Shown piece by piece: positions 41,275-49,436 of a stretch of 64,000 nt of DNA (position 1 is the stretch's first letter; each line of letters opens with the position of its first letter). The notes beneath the pieces are model-generated. The model did not search any database. It was not told the DNA's origin and was given only the letters and a program-made list of their open reading frames with translations. Source of the DNA: DASXMT01 sp036521415 (GTDB taxonomy: Bacteria; Actinomycetota; Acidimicrobiia; Acidimicrobiales; RAAP-2). Both the position numbers and the translations under genes were made by a program. Location of the stretch: NCBI GenBank assembly GCA_036521415.1, contig DATDHU010000154.1, positions 1 through 64,000 of the forward strand, given 5' to 3'.

Positions 41275-41353
41275 ATGGACAAAGTCTATCGGGTGGCGGG
41301 CGCGTAGGAAATTTGAGCCGCGAACGGAATGGAACCGAGCGAGGGTTGTGAAC

Positions 41354-41836
41354 ATGGAGCAGGCGGCCGACTCGATCAGCATCATCGAGATGGAGCTCAT
41401 GACGCTGGTGCGCCAACTCGACACACTCGGGCGAAAGGGCTCGCTCTACGACCAGGTCGATCGGGCCGGCTACCTGGCCCTGCGCACGCTCGAGCGGCTC
41501 GGGCCCATCCGCACCAACGCCCTGGCCGAAGCGCTCCACCTCGATGCGTCGACGGTCACCCGGCAGGTGACGGCGCTTGTGGCCGGTGGGTTCGTCGCCC
41601 GCCGACCCGATCCGGCTGATGGGCGCTCATCCACCCTGGCGCTCACGGCAGGGGGCCGGCGGATCATGCGCGCCGTCGAGAAAGAGCGGCGGCGCATGCT
41701 CAACGAGATGTTCTGCGATTGGTCCGAGAACGACCGGCGCGACCTCGGCCGGGTCCTGACCAAGCTCAACGTCTCGCTCATCGAGCGGGTGGCAATGTTG
41801 CGGGAGCAGGGCTCGCCGGCTCCCAGCGGCGACTGA
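41354..41836 (+). CDS. MarR family regulator
   Basis: A 160-residue winged-helix protein: GYLALRTLERLGPIRTNALA, then the recognition helix LHLDASTVTRQVTALVAGGF and the wing RRPDPADGRSSTLALTAGG. The ATG at 41354 has GCGAGGG 8 bases away; upstream in-frame codons to 41258 cross the operator and are rejected. It is expected to repress itself and the divergent universal stress protein, possibly also the MFS pump downstream of the latter. Confidence 0.9.
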   Translation: MEQAADSISIIEMELMTLVRQLDTLGRKGSLYDQVDRAGYLALRTLERLGPIRTNALAEALHLDASTVTRQVTALVAGGFVARRPDPADGRSSTLALTAGGRRIMRAVEKERRRMLNEMFCDWSENDRRDLGRVLTKLNVSLIERVAMLREQGSPAPSGD

Positions 41837-41906
41837 CCAGGAGCACCGTTGCCACCCCCGGAGCGAACAATCACCCAAAGAGCGAACAATCAGATGTCGC
41901 CGAGCC

Positions 41907-42392
41907 TCAGGCCGACGCACCCGAGCCGGCATTGGCCACTGTCCGAGCCAGGATGCCCAGTGTGGCCCGCAGCGCCCCTTCCGAGATGACCGGGAAGATC
42001 CCAGCGTCGCGGTAGGCCGGATCGATGGACGACCAGTCGTAGTACGAGGTGACCTTGGTCCCTTCCTCGTCGGGCTCGAGCAGATAGCCGTAGACGTGCC
42101 CGATCTGGGGCCGGAGCTCGCCCAGGATCGTCCATTCGATCTGGCGGTCGGGATCCAACGCCGTGATGGTGACGGTCACGTCGTAGCGGCCCATCGGGTA
42201 GTCGTTGAGCGCCTCGCGATCCATGTGCACGACGAAGGTGTCGCCCACCGCGGTCACCGGCTCGCCGGTGGCGTCCATGAGCATGCCGGAGCTGTCGATG
42301 GCCACGTGGCCGTGCGGATCGCTCAGGACCCGGAAGATCGACGCCGAGTCGGCCGGGATCATCCGCTCGACCTCCAACCGTTCGCTCGTCAT
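41907..42392 (-). CDS. SRPBCC (START-like) family protein
   Basis: A 161-residue helix-grip protein of the polyketide cyclase/dehydrase type: RMIPADSASIFRVLSDP at the start, DRQIEWTI in the middle, TKVTSYYDWSSIDP, and a C-terminal helix (GALRATLGILARTV). Such proteins bind hydrophobic ligands in a cavity; no catalytic residues can be named. The start at 42392 has a GGATGAGGGG purine tract before it. Confidence 0.85.
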   Translation of the reverse strand: MTSERLEVERMIPADSASIFRVLSDPHGHVAIDSSGMLMDATGEPVTAVGDTFVVHMDREALNDYPMGRYDVTVTITALDPDRQIEWTILGELRPQIGHVYGYLLEPDEEGTKVTSYYDWSSIDPAYRDAGIFPVISEGALRATLGILARTVANAGSGASA

Positions 42393-42474
42393 CCCCTCAT
42401 CCTGCCATGAGGTCGGAGGCTCAGCTCGGCGAAAGGGGCGCCCGCCGACGGCGGCCCTTCGGGGCTGCATAGGT

Positions 42475-42825
42475 CTAGGAGATCCCGTCGATGAGCTGGA
42501 TCAGCTCCGCCCGGTCGTAGCCCTGGCGCTGAGCCAAGTTGACCAGCTCCCGGGCCCTCGTGACCAGCACGCCCTTGCTCGGCGCGTCGCCGGCCACGGT
42601 GATCCCTCGCCCCCGGCGGAACTCCAGGAGCCCCTCGTCTCGAAGGTTGCGCAGTGCCCGGAGCACGGTGTTGGAGTTGACGCCGAGCACGGCGGCGAGA
42701 TCACGGGCCGGCGGTAGCCGCTCCCCCGGGCCGGCCTCTCCCTCGGATATGGCCCGCCGGAGTCGCCCGGCAACCTGTTCGTGCAGCGGGGTGGGGCTAC
42801 CGGGATCGACCTGGACTTCCAACAT
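42475..42825 (-). CDS. GntR family regulator, YtrA-type
   Basis: A 116-residue short GntR protein: PLHEQVAGRLRRAISEGEAG, GERLPPARDLAAVLGVNSNT, VLRALRNLRDEGLLEFRRGRG, and a short helical C-terminus typical of the YtrA subgroup. These often control adjacent membrane proteins or ABC transporters. The ATG at 42825 is only 21 bp from the divergent start of the membrane-anchored BNR protein, so one operator would serve both. Confidence 0.9.
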   Translation of the reverse strand: MLEVQVDPGSPTPLHEQVAGRLRRAISEGEAGPGERLPPARDLAAVLGVNSNTVLRALRNLRDEGLLEFRRGRGITVAGDAPSKGVLVTRARELVNLAQRQGYDRAELIQLIDGIS

Positions 42826-42846
42826 GGTGCTAGTTACAATATCACT
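42826..42846. promoter_or_regulatory. 21-bp divergent promoter region
   Basis: The whole gap between two divergent start codons is 21 bp and AT-rich. TACAAT at 42835-42840 lies 6 bases before the plus-strand ATG at 42847 and fits a leaderless -10. The -35 elements of both genes must therefore lie inside the opposite coding region. The GTTACAATATCAC patch could hold the GntR operator. Confidence 0.6.
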
Positions 42847-44136
42847 ATGACGCACGGGGGGCAGGCGACGCTGACGGACCGGCGCCCACCGTCGAGCAGC
42901 CCGGTGCAGGATGCCCAGGCTCTGATCGAAGAGGCGCGCCGACGCCACCGGAGGCGACGAAGATGGGCGGCGGCGGCCATCGTGGCCGTGGCCGTGGTCG
43001 CGCTCCTTGTCACCCTGGCAGTGGGAGGCTTCAACGGGAGCGAGTCGACGAGCCCCACACCGCCACCCGGTGAAGCCGCCGCGCCGGGCGCGCCGCCCGG
43101 TGGGGCGTTGTCCTCCCCGCCCGGCTCCGGCTCGGTGGGGGCAGGAGCGACGTCGATCGATTTCCTCGATCCTGATCACGGCTGGATAGCCACGGGCTGT
43201 TCCTCCGAGTGCATCGTCTCCAACCCGGTCATCGTCCGGACCGACGACGGCGGCCGCACCTGGAAACGGACCCGGGTGCCGGACATGGCCGTCATGCCCA
43301 TCAGCCCGTCGGTCTGGCGTTCCTTGGGAGGCGTCGTCGACGTGCGCTTCGTCAGTCGCACCCACGGCTGGTATCTCCAGGCCGGCGAGCTGTGGGGCAC
43401 CACCGACGGGGGCACGATCTGGCGATCGTCCCATCTCGGCGTGGTGAGGGACTTCGCCACTTCGGGTGAGGATGCCTGGGCCCTGGTCGACGACTGCCCG
43501 GTCACCTACTCGCTCAATCCGTGCACACGGTTCCACGTCGCCTACCGAACCCGAGCGGACCCGTCGTGGCGGCGAGCCACGATGAGCTTGTCCACCGGTG
43601 GCGGGCCGTCGGCTGGTGCGCTGCTCGTTGCGGCCAACCACACCGCCTTGGTGGGCACGGCGGGCGGCCTCTTCACAGCGACGCAAACCGGTGCCCTGGT
43701 GCCTGCGGATCCGACGTGCCAGCCCATCGGCGACTTGAGCCCCGGGCGGCTCCTGGGCCGGTGCGGGATCGGCGGCGGAGGCGACGCATCAGTCTTCTCC
43801 TTCGCCCTCTCCGGCGATGGAGGACGCCACTGGTCTCACCTACTCGGGGGTCCGCCATCGCGGGCCTGGTCGGGGGCGTCGACCACCAACGGGGCCGGTG
43901 TGCTCTTCACGATCACCGGTGGCGCGACACTCTGGCGGGTCGACACCACCGGCGGGGCTTGGGCACCGGTCCTCCAGACCACAGCGGGCACAACCGACGA
44001 GCTCTACCCGATCTACTTCGCCGACGCCCACCACGGCTTCGTCTTCGAGAGCGGAAGCTCAGGGACCCGTCTGCTGGCCACCCACGATGCCGGGCTTACG
44101 TGGAACGCTGTCCCGTTGCCGCTACCGGGAAGCTGA
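42847..44136 (+). CDS. Membrane-anchored BNR/YCF48-like repeat protein
   Basis: A 429-residue protein with a basic cytoplasmic start (RRRHRRRRR), one membrane span (about residues 40-58), a Pro/Gly-rich linker, and an extracytoplasmic beta-propeller-like domain. Repeated Asp-box-type motifs occur: TDDGGRTWKR, TTDGGTIWR, SGDGGRHWS, THDAGLTWN, each preceded by a G-W or G-F strand. The fold resembles BNR or YCF48 photosystem-assembly-like propellers, usually binding scaffolds. Paired with a GntR gene 21 bp away. Function unknown. Confidence 0.8.
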   Translation: MTHGGQATLTDRRPPSSSPVQDAQALIEEARRRHRRRRRWAAAAIVAVAVVALLVTLAVGGFNGSESTSPTPPPGEAAAPGAPPGGALSSPPGSGSVGAGATSIDFLDPDHGWIATGCSSECIVSNPVIVRTDDGGRTWKRTRVPDMAVMPISPSVWRSLGGVVDVRFVSRTHGWYLQAGELWGTTDGGTIWRSSHLGVVRDFATSGEDAWALVDDCPVTYSLNPCTRFHVAYRTRADPSWRRATMSLSTGGGPSAGALLVAANHTALVGTAGGLFTATQTGALVPADPTCQPIGDLSPGRLLGRCGIGGGGDASVFSFALSGDGGRHWSHLLGGPPSRAWSGASTTNGAGVLFTITGGATLWRVDTTGGAWAPVLQTTAGTTDELYPIYFADAHHGFVFESGSSGTRLLATHDAGLTWNAVPLPLPGS

Positions 44137-44260
44137 AACGGGAAGGTTCATTCGTAAAGCGTCGTGCTCGCAGGGTCGAGAGTCCAACGCGTGGGCAGCA
44201 TATTCTGGGTCTCAGGCGCTGTGTCTCCGGTGCACAGCCTTCGTCCCCGATCGAGCACCA

Positions 44261-44941
44261 ATGGCCCACGACAAGTCCGACGATGAACAGGCGCTGATGG
44301 CCGGTGAGTTCTCGACCTGGATCGTCGACATGCAGGCGGCGATGCTCGGTACGAGTGGGGCGGACGTACCGTGCGATGGGTGCACGGCCTGTTGCACCTC
44401 GTCACAATTCGTCCACATATCCCCCGACGAGACCGACACGCTCTCCCACGTACCCGCAGACCTCTTGTTCCCCGCGCCCCGCTTGCCCTCCGGCCATGTC
44501 GTGCTCGGGTATGACGAACGCGGTCGCTGTCCGATGTTGATCGACAACCGGTGCTCGATCTACGAGCACCGGCCGAGAGCCTGCCGCACGTACGACTGCC
44601 GGGTCTTTCCTGCCGCCGGCGTCGAGGTCGACGATGAGCAGAGCTCCATCGCCCAACGAGTGCGGCGATGGCAGTTCACCTTTCCCACCGATGCCGACCG
44701 GATCGAGCACGACGCAGTTCGCGCCGCCGCTAGCTTCCTCGATGACCACAGGGACATGCTCCGGGCCGCCGGCCTTCCGGTCAACGCAAAGGAACGCGCC
44801 GTGCTGGCCGTCCGGATCTACCGGGCTTTTCTGGGCTGCGACGTGGCGAACGGCAGTGTCGCAGTCGTCGATCCCGATCCCGAGGTCGTGCGAGCCGAGA
44901 TCGAGCACCTCACGGAGGGCAGTGTCCACAGGCCTGTCTGA
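44261..44941 (+). CDS. YkgJ family cysteine cluster protein
   Basis: A 226-residue protein with the cysteine pattern CDGCTACC near residue 39, then GRCPMLIDNRCSIYEHRPRA, CRTYDCRVFP. This matches the YkgJ/CxxCxxCC family, thought to bind zinc or an iron-sulfur cluster; the role is unknown. The ATG at 44261 is preferred over long upstream frames because similarity begins near it. The next gene, an aldo-keto reductase, follows after 64 bp on the same strand. Confidence 0.85.
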   Translation: MAHDKSDDEQALMAGEFSTWIVDMQAAMLGTSGADVPCDGCTACCTSSQFVHISPDETDTLSHVPADLLFPAPRLPSGHVVLGYDERGRCPMLIDNRCSIYEHRPRACRTYDCRVFPAAGVEVDDEQSSIAQRVRRWQFTFPTDADRIEHDAVRAAASFLDDHRDMLRAAGLPVNAKERAVLAVRIYRAFLGCDVANGSVAVVDPDPEVVRAEIEHLTEGSVHRPV

Positions 44942-45005
44942 TGTGCCGCCGTTCATGGCGGGCATCGACTGGACTTCGGTGGGGCCCGTGTTCAATATGG
45001 AAGGC

Positions 45006-45863
45006 ATGCCCAGCGATACTGCCCTCCTAGCCGGGCGCCCGGTCCACCGGATGGGGTTCGGCGCCATGCAGCTACCCGGACCCGGCGTGTTCGGGCCGCC
45101 GGCCGACCAGGGCCAGGCCCTCGCCGTATTGCGCCGGGGGGTCGAGGCCGGGATCGACCATATCGACACGGCCCAGTTCTACGGACCAAACGTGGCCAAT
45201 GAGCTGATTCACGAAGCTCTCTTCCCCTACCCCGAGAACCTCGTCCTGGTCTCGAAAGTCGGCGCGGTGCGCGACGAGAAACGCCAGTGGCTGCCCGCCC
45301 AGCGCCCCGAGGACCTGCGGGCGGGAGTCGAGGCCAACCTGGCCACTTTGGAGCTCGACCAAGTCCCGGTCGTCAACCTCCGGCGCCACCACGAGTCCGA
45401 CGTACCGTTGGCAGAGCAACTCGACGCCATGATGACTCTTCGGGACGAGGGACTCATCGGCGCCATCGGGCTGAGCGACGTGGCACTGGACGACTATCGG
45501 GCGGCCCGCTCCCGGACCGACGTGGCCTGCGTGCAAAACGCCTACAACCTGACCGACCGCAGCGACCAACCGCTGTTCGACGCCTGCCGAGCGGACGCGG
45601 TGCCCTATGTACCGTTCTTCCCACTCGGGTCGGCGTTCTTTGCCGACAACCCCGTCCTCGACGCCCCAGTAGTCGAAGAGACTGCTCGCCGACTCGGTGC
45701 CACCCGAGCACAGGTGGCCCTGGCCTGGCTGCTGGACCAGGCACCGACCGTGCTGCTCATCCCGGGAACGTCGTCGCCGGCCCACCTGGAGGAAAACCTG
45801 GCCGCCGCCCACCTGGTCCTCGACGAGGCGGCCGCTGAGGCGTTGGGCAAGGCGGCGGACTGA
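45006..45863 (+). CDS. Aldo/keto reductase
   Basis: A 285-residue TIM-barrel NADPH oxidoreductase. The catalytic tetrad is visible: Asp and Tyr in HIDTAQFYGPN, Lys in LVSKVGAV, His in VVNLRRHHES. The cofactor end motif IPGTSSPAHLEENLAAA is typical. Start uncertain: 45006 gives the usual N-terminus, and in-frame ATGs at 44997 and 44955 also exist. It reduces aldehydes or ketones of unknown kind. Confidence 0.9.
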   Translation: MPSDTALLAGRPVHRMGFGAMQLPGPGVFGPPADQGQALAVLRRGVEAGIDHIDTAQFYGPNVANELIHEALFPYPENLVLVSKVGAVRDEKRQWLPAQRPEDLRAGVEANLATLELDQVPVVNLRRHHESDVPLAEQLDAMMTLRDEGLIGAIGLSDVALDDYRAARSRTDVACVQNAYNLTDRSDQPLFDACRADAVPYVPFFPLGSAFFADNPVLDAPVVEETARRLGATRAQVALAWLLDQAPTVLLIPGTSSPAHLEENLAAAHLVLDEAAAEALGKAAD

Positions 45864-45890
45864 ACGGCGAACCGGGATCGGCCGCGTAGA

Positions 45891-46466
45891 TCACGGCTGC
45901 GTGGCGAGCTGCACCGCAGCGACCGCTGCCTCCCGGGCGGAAGCCATGGGCTCGATGCTCCGAGCGGCCCGGCACAAGATGAAAGCACCCTCGAGCAGCG
46001 CAACCACTGCGAAGGTCAGTCGCCGGGCCCTACCCGGGTCGATCCCGGAGGCGACGAAGCGCTCGGTGCCGGAGTCGATCCAGGACTCGAATACCTCGGC
46101 CGTGGCCAACCGGAGCGGCTCGTTGGTGCTCGCCACCTCCAACGCCACCGTGGCGATGGGACAGGCGTCGGCGTAGTCGGTCGCCTCCAGCACCGCGGCC
46201 GCCCCTTCGAAAACGTCCCTGATGCTCGTCACCACGTCGGGAGCCGTGTCCCAGACTCCTTCGACCAGGTGCTGGTAGTCCAGACCCGAGCTGCGGATCA
46301 CGTCGGCGGCCAGCTCGTCCTTTCCGCCGGGGAAGTGGTGGTAGAGGGAGGAGAACTGGGCACTGGCCTCCGTGAGGATCTGCTTGATGCCGGTCCCGGC
46401 GAGCCCCTGCCGCTGGAAGAGGCGTGCACCCGTCGCGACCAACCGCGCTCTCGTGTCAGTCGCCAT
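45891..46466 (-). CDS. TetR family regulator
   Basis: A 191-residue protein: LVATGARLFQRQGLAGTGIK, ILTEASAQFSSLYHHFPGGK is the helix-turn-helix (YhgD/LfrR-like C-terminal domain follows). The ATG at 46466 has a GGAGG site. It diverges from a SnoaL-like gene. A perfect 8-bp-arm dyad at 46526-46547 lies between them, so it probably represses that gene and itself. Confidence 0.9.
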   Translation of the reverse strand: MATDTRARLVATGARLFQRQGLAGTGIKQILTEASAQFSSLYHHFPGGKDELAADVIRSSGLDYQHLVEGVWDTAPDVVTSIRDVFEGAAAVLEATDYADACPIATVALEVASTNEPLRLATAEVFESWIDSGTERFVASGIDPGRARRLTFAVVALLEGAFILCRAARSIEPMASAREAAVAAVQLATQP

Positions 46467-46525
46467 GTTTCCTCCACCAGCCCTTATCGCAACGCTTTGC
46501 CTGCGTCTGTGAGTATAGCTATCGT

Positions 46526-46547
46526 GATTGGATCGATCCATCCAATC
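46526..46547. promoter_or_regulatory. TetR operator, perfect dyad
   Basis: GATTGGAT (46526-46533) and ATCCAATC (46540-46547) are perfect inverted arms around a 6-base centre. It lies 20 bp upstream of the SnoaL-like gene and 60 bp from the TetR start. Confidence 0.8.
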
Positions 46548-46566
46548 GATCTCCCCAGGAGGCGCG

Positions 46567-46998
46567 ATGTACAAGTCAGCCGTACGATGGATGATCCGCA
46601 GGAACGTCCGGGCCCTCCGGGCCGGCGATCCGGGCCCACTGCTCGCCGGCTACTCCGACGACGCCGTGCTCGTCTTCCCCGGCGAGAGCTCGTGGAGTGG
46701 CGAGCACCGCGGCAAAGCGGCCATAGAAGCATTTCTCCGTCGTTTCCTTGAAAACGGCCTGGTCGGAGAAACCGAGGACATCCTGGTCAACGGTCCTCCG
46801 TGGCGGACCACTATCTGCGTCCTGTTCTTGGTCAACGCCACCGACGCGGCCGGCACGGTCGTGTACGAGAACCGCGCCGTGCTGTTCGTCCGGGCCGTGT
46901 GGGGCAGGATCGTCTACCAAGAGGACTTCGAGAACACCCATAAGGTCGAAGCCTTCGAGGCATTCCTGGCCCGCGGGCAAACGGCCGGCCGGACCTGA
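46567..46998 (+). CDS. SnoaL-like/NTF2-fold protein
   Basis: A 143-residue cone-shaped alpha+beta barrel protein: RRNVRALRAGDPGPLLAGYS, the DDAVLVFPGESSW strand, GKAAIEAFLRRF, and the C-terminal strands GRIVYQEDFENTHKV. Proteins of this fold are ketosteroid isomerase-like enzymes or binding proteins. Conserved acidic residues are present but no reaction can be assigned. It has a strong AGGAGG site and a TetR dyad upstream. Confidence 0.85.
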   Translation: MYKSAVRWMIRRNVRALRAGDPGPLLAGYSDDAVLVFPGESSWSGEHRGKAAIEAFLRRFLENGLVGETEDILVNGPPWRTTICVLFLVNATDAAGTVVYENRAVLFVRAVWGRIVYQEDFENTHKVEAFEAFLARGQTAGRT

Positions 46999-47108
46999 GG
47001 GCCCTTCGGGTCCGTAGTCCGGAGGTCGAGGTCGAGCGGGGCCCGGCGCCCTCAAGCCGGGTCGACCGGCATGTACCAGGGGCCGCCGACCGCGGGCCCA
47101 GGGGACTT

Positions 47109-47928
47109 CTAATCGAGCGCCATTGCCGCGTGCAGGGCGATGCCCGTCGTCATAGCCGCCTCGTCGAGCACCATCCGGCTGGAGTGGTTGGGGGCCGGGT
47201 GAGCCACCCCACGCGGCGCCCCGCCGAGGAAGGCCATCGACCCGGGGACCCGTTGCAGCACGTAGGACCAGTCTCCGGCGCCCGTGACCGGGTTCGGCAT
47301 GCGAGCGACCCCGGCTTCGCCGATGAACTGGGCGGCGACCCGCAGGGTCCGTTCGGTGGCGGCCTCGTCGTTGACCGTGACCGGATAGTTGCACCCGAGC
47401 CAGGCCACGTCGGCTGTACATCCATCGGCCTGGGCCACATGCCCGGCCACCCGCCCCAGCCCAGCCACGACGAGATCCCTCGACCGGTCCGATACGGCCC
47501 GGACCGTGCCGTTGCACACCGCCGTCTCGGGGATGACGTCGAAGGCCGTTCCGGCATGAATCTCGGTCACGGTGAGCACGGCGGGATCGAAGACAGGCAC
47601 GCGCCACGTCACCATCGACTGGAGGGCGGTGACGATCTCACAGGCCACGGGAACCGGGTCGGTCGCGTCGTGTGGCATCGATGCGTGCCCTCCGGCACCT
47701 CGCACCGTGATGCGGAACTCGTCGGCCGATACCAGCAGCGTCCCGACCCGGGTGAACACCATGCCCGTCGGGAGCAAGGGTGAGGTGAATGGCGAAGGCC
47801 CGGTCGATGCTCCCGTAGTCCTGGAGCAGACCCTCGTCGAGCATCAACTTGGCGCCGCGCTGGAACATGAACACGACCTTGCGGGTCTCCCCAGGGTACG
47901 GACCGGCGGTCGGCATCGCTACGATCAA
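47109..47928 (-). pseudogene. M20 amidohydrolase remnant
   Basis: The minus strand encodes the dimerisation and C-terminal catalytic parts of an M20 peptidase/amidohydrolase (ITVRGAGGHASMPHDATDPV, AVCNGTVRAV, GAGDWSYVLQRVPGSMAFLG, HSSRMVLDE). At about 47787 the frame shifts: upstream residues DRAFAIHL are in another frame from LLPTGMVF. The upstream part lacks the catalytic Glu pair: MFQ runs straight into GAKLMLDEGLL where intact proteins read MFQPxEE. The first about 130 residues, with the metal ligands, are absent, and the diadenylate cyclase gene begins there. A dead remnant. Confidence 0.85.
47920..47925 (+). promoter_or_regulatory. -10 box of the diadenylate cyclase gene
   Basis: TACGAT ends 7 bases before the GTG at 47933 and predicts a leaderless message. 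It lies within the truncated end of the M20 remnant. Confidence 0.5.
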
Positions 47929-47932
47929 CGCT

Positions 47933-48910
47933 GTGCCTGTGCCCGGTCCGATCGGCGAGCCCGGTGTCGCTCGGCTACGGCGGCTTGCCGAGGAGCTCGA
48001 GGAAAGCGGACTGCAACCCGACGGGCCCGAGGGGTTCCCGGCGATCCTCGTGGAAGAGATCGATTACGCACTCCGTCCGCCCGTCCACGAGCGGCGGGTG
48101 GTCAGCAGCGGCACGATCCTCGATCCCCGGTCCGATCCGGCCACCTGGGCATCGGGGACGCAGCTCGACATCAGCCGCCAGGCGCTGAACCAACAGCCCC
48201 TCACGGCGGCCCGCCGCTTCGCCGACGGGCTCTCGAGCTGGCTCCTGCGCCGACCGGACGGCATCACCGAGTGGATGGTCCTCGATCGCCCCGCCGGATC
48301 GGAACGGGACCTCGTCGTACTGGCCGGCGTGCTCGAGGCCACCATCGTGCAGCGGCACCCGGCAGGATCGGTGCGGGTCGTCGGAGAATTCGGTGTGCTC
48401 CGCTGGGAGGGCTTCAGTTGGCACCACGAGCCGCCGGTCGCCAGTTGGATCGACGGGATCACAGCCAGTGAGGTTCACGGCGATCCCAGAGTTCTCGAGG
48501 CCATGCTCGAGTTCGCCGTGCACGACCTGGGCTCGCTCGGCATCGGGTCCTTGCTCATCTATCGGCCCCAAGCCCAGCCCGGTCCACCGGTCGAGGAACG
48601 ACTCCCGATACCGCCGCCCCTTCGGATCCGCTGGGCCGCCCACCTCGCGCCGCTCCGCCACGCCCTGGCCCAGATCGACGGTGCCGCCATCTTCGACGCG
48701 CTGGGCGTGCTGCGCCGGCTCGGCGTGCGCTTGGTGCCCAGCACGACGGCCGAAGCGACGGTGGAGCCGTTCGGCGGCACTCGCCACACCTCCGGCCGTC
48801 GCTACAGCCATGACGACCCGTTGGCCACCGTGATCGCGGTGAGCGAAGACGGCCCGGTCTCGGTGCTCCGCAACGGCGAGGTGCTCGGCCGCTCGCGCAA
48901 CGGTCAGTGA
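47933..48910 (+). CDS. Diadenylate cyclase (DAC/DisA_N domain), c-di-AMP synthase
   Basis: A 325-residue soluble protein. The C-terminal third has the DAC motifs: DGA in AQIDGAAIFDALG near residue 249, and GGTRHTSGRRYS near residue 281, the counterpart of the GTRHR motif, followed by LATVIAVSEDGPVSVLRNG. The usual third residue of RHR is Thr here. The N-terminal 190 residues resemble the DAC_N-type domain that precedes DAC in some non-DisA proteins. The enzyme would make c-di-AMP from two ATP, a second messenger that controls K+ uptake. The start is set by the -10 box 7 bases upstream. Confidence 0.8.
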   Translation: MPVPGPIGEPGVARLRRLAEELEESGLQPDGPEGFPAILVEEIDYALRPPVHERRVVSSGTILDPRSDPATWASGTQLDISRQALNQQPLTAARRFADGLSSWLLRRPDGITEWMVLDRPAGSERDLVVLAGVLEATIVQRHPAGSVRVVGEFGVLRWEGFSWHHEPPVASWIDGITASEVHGDPRVLEAMLEFAVHDLGSLGIGSLLIYRPQAQPGPPVEERLPIPPPLRIRWAAHLAPLRHALAQIDGAAIFDALGVLRRLGVRLVPSTTAEATVEPFGGTRHTSGRRYSHDDPLATVIAVSEDGPVSVLRNGEVLGRSRNGQ

Positions 48911-49026
48911 CCGCACGGGCGAGCTGCGTGACACCATCCGAACCGTGCCGTTCACGCCGGGCAGACCGGTTTCGCGACGGCGCGAGGCTCTCCCGTTCCG
49001 CCTGGGCATCGGGCCCGGCCTCGGAG

Positions 49027-49032
49027 TACCTT
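49027..49032 (+). promoter_or_regulatory. -10 box for a leaderless start
   Basis: TACCTT ends 7 bases before the GTG at 49040. No Shine-Dalgarno site is visible. Confidence 0.45.
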
Positions 49033-49039
49033 TCAGTCC

Positions 49040-49432
49040 GTGGCTGACTCCTCCGGCTCGCCCCAGACAAGCGGCTCCTGGGCCACCAGGGGCGATCCTG
49101 CCGCGGTGGCCGCAGCGCTGAAGGAGGCCGGCCGGGCCCTCGGGGGGAAGGTCTCAGCCGAGCGCAACAACCTGATCGACATGACGTTCGGGTCACGGAC
49201 CGGCTATCGCCTCTTGGGCACGATCGCATCGGTCCGCAGGAGACCGGTGATCCTACGGGTGTCGGTCGATGTCGCGTCCACCGATGTGGCGATGGTCACG
49301 GTCACGGCACTCAACGACCCTGGCCGCTACGCCGTCCAGGTGTCGTCGTTCTCGAGCCGCCAGTTCGCAAAAGCATGTTCCCGGCTCTTGAACGGCCTTC
49401 GGGAGGCCGCCCCTCCCATGGACCGGGTCTGA
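49040..49432 (+). CDS. Hypothetical protein
   Basis: A 130-residue protein with an alternating beta-rich core (residues about 60-105: YRLLGTIASVRRRPVILRVS, then VAMVTVTALNDPGRYAVQVS) and no membrane segment. No family recognised. A gap of 4 bp to the nucleosidase gene indicates that the two are one transcript. The GTG start is supported by the -10 box. Confidence 0.6.
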   Translation: MADSSGSPQTSGSWATRGDPAAVAAALKEAGRALGGKVSAERNNLIDMTFGSRTGYRLLGTIASVRRRPVILRVSVDVASTDVAMVTVTALNDPGRYAVQVSSFSSRQFAKACSRLLNGLREAAPPMDRV

Positions 49433-49436
49433 GCCC

